Assembly (NCBI RefSeq): GCF_023343835.1
Contig: NC_064439.1
Location: forward strand, 32,996,508 to 33,060,507
Source: Lagopus muta
Lineage: Eukaryota > Chordata > Aves > Galliformes > Phasianidae
Length of the DNA stretch: 64,000 nt
Direction of reading: 5' to 3'
The translations under genes and the position numbers were made by a program. Shown piece by piece: positions 1-11,700 of the stretch (positions are counted from its first letter, which is position 1; every line of letters begins with the position of its first letter). Below the pieces are notes generated by a model. It was not told where the DNA came from. It saw nothing but the letters and a program-made list of their open reading frames with translations, and made no database searches.

Positions 1-153
1 GCTAAGATTAGAAGCATCTGGCAGTGTCTTTCAACGCGTGCCTCTCCTCGCCCGCCATCCAACCGGGCGACTGTGGGAGATGCTCCCCATTCCTCAGCCT
101 CGTTCCCTCTTCCTTTCCCCCACCCATTGCCTTATCAATCCTCTACTTAACAG
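1..153 (+). other. CREB5: CREB5 intron, 3' end (partial)
   Basis: This is the end of the intron preceding the bZIP exon. A pyrimidine-rich stretch at about 100-150 leads into an acceptor CAG at 151-153. The intron start lies outside the window. Short open frames here look non-coding. Confidence 0.8.
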
Positions 154-381
154 GTTTCACCAGCCGCACAGCAAATGCAGCCCACGCAGACGATACAGCC
201 GCCACAGCCCACTGGAGGCCGCCGGAGAAGGGTGGTGGATGAAGACCCTGATGAGAGGAGGAGGAAATTTCTGGAGAGGAACAGAGCCGCTGCCACACGC
301 TGCAGACAGAAGAGGAAGGTCTGGGTGATGTCACTGGAAAAGAAAGCAGAAGAACTCACCCAGACAAACATGCAGCTTCAG
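154..381 (+). CDS. CREB5: CREB5 bZIP exon (DNA-binding basic region, start of zipper)
   Basis: This exon is 228 nt, 76 codons in phase 0, bounded by acceptor CAG at 151-153 and donor GT at 382-383. It encodes a Q/P-rich lead-in, the RRRR run at fragment residues 23-26, an acidic DEDPDE segment, and a basic region with the NRAAATRCRQKRK signature (about residues 43-55). That basic region contacts CRE/AP-1-type DNA in the ATF2/ATF7/CREB5 subfamily. Zipper leucines start at residues 61, 68 and 75. I call CREB5 over ATF2 or ATF7 because the text reads VVDEDPDERR, AAATRC and VMSLEKKAEELTQTNMQLQ, which I recognise as CREB5-specific. CREB5 is a nuclear transcription factor that homodimerises or pairs with JUN. 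The zinc finger and transactivation region lie upstream, outside the window. Confidence 0.95.
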
Positions 382-981
382 GTGCGAGCCACTGTCTATG
401 CCCCCAAGGACACAGAGGCCCTCTTTGTGCTTGCTGCTGCCCCGGCACTACCGCTGCTGCGTGGGAGCGCGGCACTATCAAAGGCGGTTAGTTGAGGTGT
501 CTGTGCTCCAATTAGAGGAATAATTTCATTTTGGCAGGATAAGCCAGGAAAAAGCTGTCTTGGGATTAGAAGCCTTCACTAGACAGAGCTGTATTTATTT
601 TCTTTTCTTGTCACTGTTTTGTTTTTTAAGTGCCATTACCTTGGCTATAAAGCATTTCTTCAGAGCAGGGCACGTAGGTAAGCCCTAACTCTAAGCCAGT
701 GAGATGGGAGCATAAATCGAAGGGAAGAGAATGAATATAAATTTGAGATTAAAAGCACAGGAATGGTGTCCTTCTTACAGTGTGCACAGAAGTTAGTTTG
801 TGTGTCAGCTTATGGCATCAAATCTGGGAGCCAAGTTGGCCTCAAAAGGAGTTTGTTATAAAATAATGTCAACGACATTCTTCCCAAGTTGTGGATCATT
901 TTTTGTTTTCTTCGATCTCAACTTTTTGTAACAGTGCATTTTATGATTTGTGGCAAACCAAACTCTCTATTTCTCTTCTAG
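382..981 (+). other. CREB5: CREB5 intron between bZIP exon and zipper exon
   Basis: This is a 600-nt intron with donor GTGCGA at 382 and a pyrimidine-rich acceptor ending TTCTAG at 981. It interrupts the leucine zipper directly after the residue following the third heptad leucine. The upstream coding frame stays open until a stop at 493-495. I see no repeats in it. Confidence 0.85.
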
Positions 982-1090
982 AATGAGGTCTCCATGCTGA
1001 AAAATGAGGTAGCACAGCTGAAACAGTTGTTGTTAACGCATAAAGACTGTCCGATAACAGCCATGCAGAAAGAATCACAAGGATATCTAA
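982..1090 (+). CDS. CREB5: CREB5 zipper/linker exon
   Basis: This exon is 109 nt and encodes NEVSMLKNEVAQLKQLLLTH followed by a KDCPITAMQKESQGYL tail, leaving one base of a split serine codon. It adds heptad leucines 82 and 89 (fragment numbering), so the window encodes five leucines at exact seven-residue spacing (61, 68, 75, 82, 89). The acceptor TAG is at 979-981 and the donor is a strong GTAAGT at 1091. The KDCP-TAMQK segment is shared by ATF2, ATF7 and CREB5; the ESQGYLS ending fits CREB5. If the next intron were retained, the protein would end within two codons because the donor itself supplies a TAG. Confidence 0.95.
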
Positions 1091-2058
1091 GTAAGTAGCT
1101 AGTATGCTTACTCTGTCTCCACACCACCCGCAGGAAAACACAGTTTCTAGTTCTTCCCTCCAGAATCCCTTGGCCATATTACAACATGAACCTCTCTTCT
1201 CAAACATCATCCAAGCCGTCCCATCTCCTGCCCCTATTTATCCAGCCCTGCTTAAAATCCAAAAAGCCACAGTTTGCACCCAGCCCAGCACTGCTGGTCC
1301 CTCCCTGTCCCTCCACCCCACAAGGCGATGCGCACGGATGGATGCTGGCTCCCATGTGGAGGATCCCTGTGGAACTCAGAGCTCCAGACCTGCAAGAGTC
1401 CTCCTGGGCACAGCGCTGCCAGCACAGTAACATAACTCTCCAAAGGGAAGTTATAAAGGAAAGCATTACAGCCCACTCCAGCGAAAACGGTACTGTGCTC
1501 TGACTGTGGCACAGACCAAGCGCGGAGCAGGCTTTCAAGGTTTGTTCTTTTTAACTCTTGTCTTGCCTTTTTATTCTTTTTAAAATCACATCTTATGCCA
1601 ACATTGAATCAATTCTGTCTAGCTGATGCATTTTACAAGTACGGTAATTTATGGACAAATTCTTTGCTTGGCTCTAGAGTGGCTCAGAAGAGCCTCTGGG
1701 TTAATATTTGCTAGATTGCGGCCTTCTCTTAAAATAGAGCCCATTTCTGTCTCGTCTGCATCACTATGCATCTGTCTCTTTAACGGTACTCAAATTAAAA
1801 ATACATAATTGCATTACATGCCTGTCAACTGTTGCTTGAATTAGATTTTCTGTGATGCAGTGCACTACACTGTAATTCTGATTTCTGCTGGAGCGAATAG
1901 AGAATTTAGGCTTTATAAACCTTGAGATACTGGACGTTTTGTACTAGGTGTTGGTTTCATAGCCATTAAGGTTTTGGTGTTTTTTCAAGGTGCTGGCTCC
2001 TACCATTGCGTTACCATCAGATGACTGAATGTGCGCTCTGTCCCCCGTCCTTTTCCAG
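1091..2058 (+). other. CREB5: CREB5 last intron
   Basis: This is a 968-nt intron from donor GTAAGT at 1091 to acceptor TTTTCCAG ending at 2058. It contains chance open frames on both strands at about 1100-1540 with no recognisable protein similarity. I see no repeat element in it. Confidence 0.85.
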
Positions 2059-2222
2059 GTCCTGAGAGCAGTCCTCCTGCGAGCCCGGTCCCAGCATGCT
2101 CCCAGCAGCAAGTCATCCAGCACAACACCATCACCACCTCCTCCTCCGTCAGCGACGTTGTGGGCAGCTCCACTCTCACGCAGCTTGCCAGCCACAGAAC
2201 AGACATCAACCCCATCCTTTAA
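2059..2222 (+). CDS. CREB5: CREB5 C-terminal coding exon
   Basis: The first two bases complete a serine codon split across the intron; the reading then runs PESSPPASPVPACSQQQ and ends in HRTDINPIL, with the TAA stop at 2220-2222. Together the three exons give 501 nt, or 166 residues plus stop, roughly the C-terminal third of a protein about 508 residues long in human. The Ser/Pro- and Gln-rich tail ending NPIL is characteristic of CREB5. No frameshift or internal stop is present, so the gene looks intact. The gene points rightward, convergent with TRIL. Confidence 0.95.
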
Positions 2223-5200
2223 AACGGGTTGATCAGAAACTGCTAGGGGAAAGTGGTAGCATATCAAAACATCCTCTGTGCTAAGGACATTTTTGACCGT
2301 AACTCAAGCCTGGAAGATTCCTCAGTTCTTGAAAGACTCTGGCTTTCATTTTTATAGTTATTAAAATGTCTTTTATACTTAGTTACATAAAAGGGAGTTA
2401 TGCAATTAATATGCTATCAGCTTGAGAAATGCTTTGGTGCTTTCTCCAGTTTTTTTGGTACCAGTTACTTGTTTATAAACCTAACTGTCTCTGTACATAG
2501 TCACGTTTTCTTCTCACCAATCTAGCCTGAAGCCTCAGAAATACGGAGTTGTGTTAAACTGCAGCTTGTTAGCCAATGTGAGGCATGAAAAGTATTAAAC
2601 AGAGTCATATGTAGGTAACTAGGAGTAATTAGGCTATAAATATAGAGAGAGGGCATCTGCTGACAGCATCATAAAATATGAGTTAGAATTGTGCTATCAC
2701 CAGAACCTCGTCTTTCAACACGGTTACACAGTGTGTGGCTATCGGAACAAACCCAAACCCCAGTAAAGTGCCCTTTTGCCCAGCCATCCTCTTCCAGCTC
2801 TCCCCCACCCTGTCCTTTTTGTCCTTCAGTTGTTCTCATAACTCACTTCTCCCTTCCCTAGCCCTCTGCCCTTCTCTTAGCCAGGCTTCCCTCTCCTCCT
2901 CCCCCTCTCAGAGAACAGCGATAAACAAGTAAAAACTTCAAGCCTACCTAAAAACTGCCAGCACGGCTGCTGCTTTCACTAGCTCTTCACCCGCAGCTGG
3001 GCTGCACCGAGCTTTTCTGTTTTGAAAAATAGAAATGCTCCTGATTTAGTGCTTTTAATAAACAGGGAAAGGCAAAAGCAGTGCAGTTGCAGGTGAAGCA
3101 AGATTGAAAGCCAGCTGTGTTGATGCTAGCAGCCGTGTAAGCTGTTGAGGTAAATGGCTGTGGCACAGTGCAGGCATAGCAAGTAACACCTGAGAATTAC
3201 AGCAATTCTTTAGCGCTGCCAGTCGTTAACACAGCAAATCCATGTAGTATATAATTCAGAAAAGTTCTGTTCCCTAACCTGCTTACATTGTTCTAGCACT
3301 GAAAGCTAACAGCCTCAGATTTCACAGGCTATAAATGAAAAATAAATCAGCGTAACCATTCTGACCAGTTGGAAAAATGCCACTTTTAATTACCAAGGCA
3401 AGTCCTGGTCTCTGCAGGCATCCCCTTGGATGTACATGGACTGGCTTTGAGCTGGCAGACATCAGTGGAGCTTCGCTGACCATAATGGCACTTACTCCAG
3501 TTTACAGCGAGTAAGAAATTGTCTCATAATGACATTAAAAAAAGTTTTATCGAGTGTGCAGCCACTAAAAAGTGCTGCAAGAAAGGCAAATTCCACTGCA
3601 CTCACTGGATAAAATTCAGTCCTGTAAAGAGGGTCTGTAAAGGGGCTTTATGCCACAATTAAGGGTTTTGTTTGGACTATGTGCCTGCCCCTCAGCACCA
3701 CGGATTTGCATCCCAGAGTAGTAGCAGTGATTGATGGGGAAATCAGAAGGAGATGATGCCAGTTAATTATGCTTGCCTTTCAGTATCCTGGGACCTGGTT
3801 TTGCTCTCAAGGCTGGCAGTGGTGACACCTCCTTCGTCTGCCCCAGGGAACAGGACTGGGCTCTGAATTGGTGATGAACTTTCAGACATTTCAAACTGCA
3901 TCTTTAATAGCAAAAGATAATTCGTGCTATTCCTAGCAAACACTCCAGCCCAAAATACGCTTCATTCTGAAGTGAGGTTCTTGTCCTCAGCTGCTGTTTC
4001 TTGGTTGCGAGAGGAGTCACAGGTTTTAGTAGGGTGACTCTTGTCAGAGCAGGAAAGAGTTAAGCGAGTGCAGTGAGAGGCGCTGTCAGGAGCAGGGCCC
4101 TTTTGGAAGGAAAAGCAAAGTTCTGAGGATTGTTTCTGAATTAGTTCTTATCTTGGTAACTAACTTTTACAGTATTCTTGAACAGCTCTCTTTCCATTTA
4201 TGCAAATACATTCAAAAAAAGATTTTTAATGTACAGTGTAAATCTTGACTTGATTATATAGTCTAAGAACCAAAAAAAAATTAAGAAAAAATACAAATGT
4301 AAAGGATTTTCTATTATATTTTAGACAAACATATACTTTTAAAGTGTTTTAAATACTGAATCTATAATTTTTTTTTTAATCTCTGGTTGTAATCGCTAAG
4401 TGGTTTTGCTTCATCATGGCTCCCAAAGGAAATTCTTTCAAATATGCAGTCGAGCAAAATGTTCCAGCTGAATATCCACGATGTGAAAGACAAAACAAGC
4501 CTTTCCCCTGTGTCTGAATGTCATCCTTCACTGTGAAAAATAAAATGCCATCACAGGGTTAATTTGCAAACTTTCCCTCTATATGGGTAGCACTTAAATA
4601 TGTTAAAAAAGTAAAAATCTAAGTAGTTGATAACATTAGGATACCCAGTTGAGCTGCACTGCACTAGAATTACAGTTTAGCTTCATTTTGTTCAGTCTCC
4701 TCAATTAAAATATTTAGCTGTTAAACTGAAAGCCTCTACTTTAAAAAGGGAAAAAAAAAAAAAAAGGAAAAAAAATACAAAAACCTTGCCTAAGTTTTGT
4801 TAAATTCAGCAACTTGACAGTTTGACTGATGTGTATTATATATAGCTCAATTATTTCTTTTTTTAATGCTAACTAGGCAAGCCAACCGCACATGTTGGCC
4901 TAAATGTGTAATTACAATGAAATGTCTCCTCTCTATACTATTGGCCTTTAGGTATAATCATTGCTAGTGATGTGGAAATCAGTAAAGGATGAAAAGCTAT
5001 TTGCTATTGCTTCTTGTAACTCTGTCACAGGTTCACAGGCCAAGCCAACACACAGCATATTTGTATCAGCTCTATTAGTGAAAGGACCAACTGTGCCAGG
5101 CACCTTATATCGCTCATCATTTTCACTTCCACCTTACAGCACTCTTGTTTTGCAGGGCAGGGACCCTGCAGCCTTTCCCCAGGCCTTTGGCCGGCTGTGT

Positions 5201-6225
5201 GCTGGGGCAGCCTGAGGAAGGACTACAGGACAGACCCTGCCCCTCCACCCCAGCGCAGCCTTCCTCTCAGCACATCGTCACCGCGCTCCCCGTGCTCTTT
5301 CGTTTGAGGAGAAACCCTGCTTTTCCACCAGCTGCTGCTGGAGTCTGATGTGCTTTTCTCCTTCCTCTCAAGCCCAGCCTGTTGGCAGACTCTGGGCCCC
5401 GTCCCACCGCCAGGGACTTGGTGGGGAGCTCCCCTGCTCAGCTTTGCTCAGCACAGGCTTCCTTTGCCGGGAAGAAGCCTGCTCACCTCAAAGATATTTC
5501 TGGGGATGGCATTTCTTGTTGCGTGACAGCGGAAGTACGTTGGAAATCTCAGCCACGGACAATTGCAATACTTTTATCAGAAAGAAACTATGCTGTGATC
5601 TAGTTCCTTCTCTCCCGGCCCCTTCCCTGGGTAACTTATGCAAGCCATATTCATGACACTGCCTGTGGGAGACAAGTAGTTTGTGTGCTATCATGGTGTG
5701 TTTATAAGGACGATGAGGATGATTTATGGAGAATTTTGTGCCGTTTGGAGTTAATTCCTGCTACGAAGCTAAATGTATGCTGCCCATGTTCTGAATAGTG
5801 GAAAGTCAATGGTTCAGTGCCTCGGTGCGTGTGGATTTTGTGTGTTAACTGACTCCGTCCTATTAACTAACAAGCCAGCTATAAGTGTTGTTAAATGCCC
5901 AACTTTTGAGAATTCATATTTTTTTAAGCGACAATATTTAGCGTTTAAAGGTAGCCTTTTAGTTTAGGCAAAATGTGCTTTTTAGCAGCTAATACCTTTT
6001 TTTTAAAAAAAGAAAAAAGCGTATAGAGTGAATTTATGAAAACTCATGAGGACCAAAGCAATTTTAAAACAGGAATCTATTAATTTAGTATTCACATAGA
6101 ATTTTATAAAGTATTTATTAATAAATGTTATTTTAACACATTCCATTTGAACAGTATTCTTGTACAGAATCTGTTTGGTTTTGTTTTTATTTTTTTTTCC
6201 TTTAAAGTTACAATATTAGTTTTGC

Positions 6226-6231
6226 AATAAA
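6226..6231 (+). terminator. CREB5: Candidate proximal poly(A) signal of CREB5
   Basis: Canonical AATAAA is followed by a GT-rich element starting about 10 nt downstream (6241-6250), the usual arrangement for cleavage and polyadenylation. Use of this site would give a 3' UTR of about 4 kb. Confidence 0.5.
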
Positions 6232-6365
6232 GTGCTCTAGGTGTGTGTGCATCTTAATCTTTCAGGGTCTCAAGCAGAAGACGTCCATCTAAGATGGAAA
6301 AGTTTGCTGAGGTCATTTGTACAGAAATTCCTAGAATTAAATGTTTTCCTTAAAGCAGCATCTGC

Positions 6366-6396
<31 letters not shown>

Positions 6397-8681
6397 ACAG
6401 CAAAGCAAATTACAAACCTTCAGTTGTTTCCTTTGCGTTGGGAAATATGCTCTCTTGTTTTAGAAAGCATGGGTCAACATATAACTGGAAAGCCTGCCTT
6501 TTATTTTCTCTTTTTTTTTTTTTTAAAGACTGATTATGCCATGGAAGATCTAACACCATTCTTGTTTCTCTTCTAATATCACATAGTGAGTTGCACTATA
6601 CTGCCTTATCATTGCTCCTTCTGTCCTCTTACTAAGCAGCGTTCCTTAAATGCAGACCATTGAAACTCCATTATGCATCAGATAAAGTTACCGAAGGGGG
6701 AAGAAGAAAAAAAGATTGATCTGTAGACATGAAAACTAAACTGTGCCTATAAAACAAAACCAGTTCCAACTAATTAGTTCCTTATTTCTACGTTTCAATT
6801 ATTTATATTATTTTAAAATTGCACTTTAGCTCTCGCTCTCTTGCTCTCCCTTGTTAAGTCATTTATAATTCTCTTGTAAGATGTTTGCACCAGATACATT
6901 TATATGCTTTCACTGGTGGCATATCTACAACTTGTCTCTCACACCTGCCCGAATGGAGAAGCTGAAAACAACCAAGTCTGCAGTGTGACTTAGACTTTAC
7001 ACCCTCTTCATGATAGCATATAAATGTTTAATTATGCAAAGTGTGTGAGGCAGCATCTAAGCTACGTTTTTAATCTCTCATCCTGAGAACCAAAGTGTCC
7101 TGTGCGTAATAGCGTAAGGTCAGGAGACTGGCTCTGTGGTGCATGATAATGCACTTTGACTGTTGTCCAACCCACGGCAGCTGTGACGCTGCAGTGATAA
7201 CAGTGGCCATACTGTGTATTAAAAGTCAAAATCAATAAAATATGTTGCCTTATAACTTGACTAGGGACAGCACCTTTAAAAAAAAAAACCTAACAAAAGA
7301 GACTAAAAACTTCTAAGGACAAATAAAGCAATAAAATCTTAAGCGATCTAAACACCAAAAAAAAAAGAAAGTCATTCATTTTTTCATCATCTGAAGTCAT
7401 CGTCTTATTGCAAAGACTGTTTATATCAGTAATGTTTTTTCAGAGCTTACAGTTATCTGTTTTATCAGTGGCTTTACATATAAAGCTAAATTGCTTACTG
7501 TTGTTGGTTTTACATAGCTTTCAAAACTACTTTATAGCAAATCTTGAAACTCTGTGAGGCCAAAAATGTCAGTGTTTGCATACACTCACAATAAGATTGA
7601 TTCACTAAGTGGAAATCTGATCCTTTCCCAGGCTCTCCTTGGACTGGAATCAATAATTGCAACTTGCTATATTTAGGCTGATGTGAAATACCTGGTATTC
7701 AGGATCTCCAGTTCTATATTTATGCAAATTAAGTGTTACTTATGCTAAGTTGCCCTGGGTGGAACTTTTCCTGACCCTCCCCCCAGAACAGCGTGCCAGC
7801 CTATGTTGCAAGACCATGAGACCCAAACCTCTTTTTGGCTAAAATATATGCAGCAGTTTTCTGAATGAAGACTGTAAGCTCATTCTGCCATTACAGCGAT
7901 TGTAGCCGAGTCAGGAAAGAAGGGATGGGGGGCTGATAGTGTATCTGAAGGGAAATGTTTTCCTTGCTGTATTCTAGGAAATTCCAGAGAATTTCTTCCC
8001 CCTCACCCATAGGAGCTGGGGTTGCAAAGATATCAGACACAGCCTTTACCATGCTTCCAAAACATTTTGCATGCAAGGTGTGCTCACTCTTCTGAGTAAT
8101 TGGCACCGAGGGCTTTGCCAACAGCTTTATAATCTGAATCCAGTGTTTCCCAGCCCATGTTGGTGAGCTCTGTACTTTTGTCTGTAACAGCTCAATTTAA
8201 ACACTGGGTAGCAATCATCCGTGAAAGTCACTTCTTTGGAATATTGTCATTGTCTTGGTTTTAAGGAACTTTTAGCACTGCTTGGAGTAAGCCTAAACTA
8301 TCGAAGTTTATATATAAATATATATATATTATATTAAAAAAGGTGCTGTCACAGTAAGTTTTGGGCTTGAGGTTGTTTGTATTGTATGCAAAGGTTTTAT
8401 GTTTGTTTGTCTGTTTTATTCTGTAAAGCAACCACCTTCCTTACCGGAGGGAGATAATTTTTTTTTTGGTACATAAGTGTAAATACCTGCTGCAGCATTT
8501 AATATGTTTAATTTTATGTTAAGCTTTTTGTTGCATTGTGAACCCATTATTGTTGCAAATGGACAATGAGTTCATTGAGACTGTTCAACTAGGTCAGATT
8601 TTTACATCTCTTTCTAGCTAGAAGAGACAGGATTTTTGTGCATTTGTACAAATGTTAATAATATCACTGCAATTCCAATAT

Positions 8682-8687
8682 AATAAA
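8682..8687 (+). terminator. CREB5: Candidate distal poly(A) signal of CREB5
   Basis: This is the last canonical AATAAA in the continuous AT-rich UTR-like sequence, with a GT-containing stretch about 30-40 nt downstream. After about 8.75 kb the base composition becomes less AT-rich, which fits the end of the transcript. This is a position-based inference. Confidence 0.5.
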
Positions 8688-8715
8688 GCACTCAAATACA
8701 AATATTTCCAGTAGT

Positions 8716-11700
8716 TTGGCTGTGTCTGTAGCCCAGACATTTTATGATACAGATAACTCCTGCAAGTTAACCACGCTGCTCGTCCATTGTTTCTATTCTT
8801 GAACAGATCTGGTGGCTCATGCCTTCTTTGTACTTGCCTGACCATGCGAAATCTCTGATCTTCCCCAAAACTGCTGCAGGATTGGGGTGCAGGGCAGCAC
8901 CCATGTGGCTGCAGGAGCAAGGCCACCCTGCTGACCACACTGCACAGGGCCACCGCGTGTCCACCAGAAGACCTGGGGCCTTGCAGGAGCAAGGTCTCTG
9001 AAGGTTTTCCAAGTGCAGAGGCTGCAAAGTCTCAAACAAATAGATTGATGTGGTAGAGCCTAACATAAGGCCTCCGCATAAGGAAGAAACAAGCTGTTAT
9101 TTTACTTTTCCTTGCAGCTGGAGTGTGCTTATATCAAAATACACTCTATGCTTGTTATCCTGCCAACCTTGCCTCTTGCCAAAAGCTGCCTGGAAATGGA
9201 TTTCCTGCTGGGCTAATTAGCTCTAATTGTGGTGCCCCTGTTATCTTGCCAACCTCATTTCTCACTATAAATTGGTCCAATACAGACCTTGGCACAACGA
9301 ACAAATAGTAACCTGAAATTTGTCAGGCTGAACCCATCCTTAGGTTCACACGATGCTATGACTGTGCTGCCGTGCTGGGGCAATGACCTGATGGCTGTGA
9401 CCACAACCCATAATGTGCAGTCTTGCTGCAGTGACAAGCCTGCCAAGAGAACCTGGTTGTGGTGTCAATCTGCAGGAGATGTCCTAGGCAGTCTGCAGGG
9501 ATGCTCCTTGGAGGCCTGGCATGGGTGCAGGTCCTGCTGCTCTCCCTCTGGGTTTTCGAAAGGCTGGATCTGGCCAAGAGCACTCGCCCTCCTAAAATGG
9601 GTAGGAAAAAGGCAGAGCCATGCCACTGTTCCCATTCTCTCTTTGTAAGTGCCAGAAAATGAGGCTGTAGATGTACGTGGCTCCCTCTCCAAGGGGTTCC
9701 TGAAGCCATTTCCCCACACATCAAGGCACAGCATTATCTAGAGTAATTTCTGAGGCCATAAACATCTGAACTGCCTTTTAACAAAGCTGTCACACCACTG
9801 CCTAACTGTATTTATACAGCAGAGCTTTTGCTCTGTGACCAAATACTGGAAGAGAATCATAATAACTATAAAAATAGATGCCTCCCATGAAGGCATATCA
9901 CAGGACTTTGTTATTGTCCTCACAGTTATATTTACACCTGACTGTATGAGCTAAGCAAGATGTATTCAAGCTGAGGTAACACTGCCCTTTGCAGCTGATT
10001 CATGGTTTCCCAAACCTGGACACAGCATTTGTTGCTCTTCCAAGCAGTCCGCTGTTACTACTGCTCTCCCCAGGTTGCTCTGGACAGCAGTCATCAAAAC
10101 AAAGTTATTATTAGAGGAAAATGGATTGGTGATAGCGAAAGCTTCAGCCCCCATCCTTCCTTTGTGGGGAGACAGGCAGATGGAGGATGCATGGGCTCAG
10201 TGAGATAGATGCCCTGACTTGCATCAGCCAGACATAGTCTTCCAGCATGAGGATAGAGCAGAAAGCAGACATCTGTGCTTTTTAAGCTGATTTTGGGTTG
10301 ATTTAAAAAAAAGCTGAGATAGAGAAGAACATGCTTGTGGACTCCAAGTCCTCCAATAGCATGTAGACTCTCAGGCAGCTATAAAAGGGCCACGTCCACC
10401 CTAGTCATCCTCATGGGGAACCCCTGAACACAGTGCTTGGGAAGAGGGTAAGAAACAGTGTGGCCAGATTTTCTCCCCCACCAGCAACCCTTGCCACCCA
10501 TAACTCCAGCACTGCATTGCAGGCCCACCTTTAGACTTGTTGTATGCACCCAAGAGCCGGCACTGCTCAGCTGAAGGCACATTATGGGCTCATTTAGAGG
10601 GAGAAAGCTTTACTCCCTGCAAATAGCAACTAGCTACTGAGGCCCCGCTGCAGCCTGGGGACTACTGCTGGAATTACTCTACTGCACACATTTTCATTGC
10701 AGAAAGGCAATGGGAAATGTTCTCAAGGTTTAAACTAAAGCTTCCTGAGAGGTAAGTTCAAGGAGTCAAAAAATTAAGCAAGGGAGAGTGGGAAAGGAAG
10801 GATCCAAGTTAAAACAGGACCGTCAGCACCCTCTTGATCAGAGCTAGCCAGGGAGGCCTCGGGGCCTCCTGCTGAATTCTTTGGTCTGCTTTGTTATTGC
10901 AAGTGGCCTAACTTCTTGTGCCTGACCTACAGAAACAGGGGCATGGGTTTTACCAATGGTAAGCAGGGCATTAATGCTTGTCATTTGCTTAACCCCCCTT
11001 CCTGCAGCACTCTTTGCACCATTTTTCCTCCAGCCTGCTCTGTCCTCCAGTGCAACATAAAACCACGTTACGAGGCTGACCCCACAAAGCTGATAAAATA
11101 TTTAAGAAGTGTGTGCTGATCGTGTTAGGTAAGCAAATACCCTGAGAGACCCACCATTAGTGAACCTAATCAGCCTGTTTCCCAGGGACGTGCTGCAGCA
11201 CCACATGAGCAGCCTCAGCTTGAGCTGCCCTTCCTAAAGCAGGGGCATGAAAGGCTCTTCAGCAGAGAACTGAGGAATTTGCAACCTGCCTGCTCTGCTA
11301 CAAAAGCAAGTGATAAAGCTGTAGGCAAACAAAGTGATGATATAGATAGATATACAAGATGCAGCTGTATGAAGTAGATACACAGATGGTACAGATGTGT
11401 GTGTATATACAGCAGGTCAGCAGGTGTTTCCATAGGGTGTTGCATTCAGCTGACAGCAGAGCAAGTTAAAAGAAACGCAAATACTTGACATAACTTGTCA
11501 GTTCATGTAGGAAATTGAGTCAAGAAATAAAACAAATAAAGACAGAAACAGATTAATTTCAATCCGGGGCCCTTTGGATTATGGTGGATCTCCCAGGGAG
11601 GCAGGCGGCTTTGTGCGGAAGGGCTCTACATCCTCCTTTTGCTTTCCTTTTGGCTTCACTAATCACTTTCATTCTGTGCCATGAGATCACACCAGACCAA

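Larger units (their letters stand above)
2223..8715 (+). other. CREB5: CREB5 3' untranslated region (probable full extent)
   Basis: About 6.5 kb of AT-rich sequence after the stop has no recognised transposon and no convincing coding frame, as expected for the long CREB5 3' UTR known in mammals. Candidate poly(A) hexamers are ATTAAA at 2594 and AATAAA at 3057, 3341, 4539, 6226, 7234, 7322 and 8682. The 6226 signal is followed within about 15 nt by a GT-rich stretch (6241-6250) and the 8682 signal by a looser GT-rich stretch near 8720, so these two are the best candidates. Simple tracts include a T run at about 6367-6392 and an AT-rich block at about 8310-8340. An octamer motif ATGCAAAT lies at 7722-7729. 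The exact 3' end is inferred. Confidence 0.65.

Noticed and set aside
1104-1538. Open frames on both strands in the last CREB5 intron as an extra exon
   Set aside because: The flanking exons join in phase without it and no conserved-looking peptide or paired splice sites were evident.
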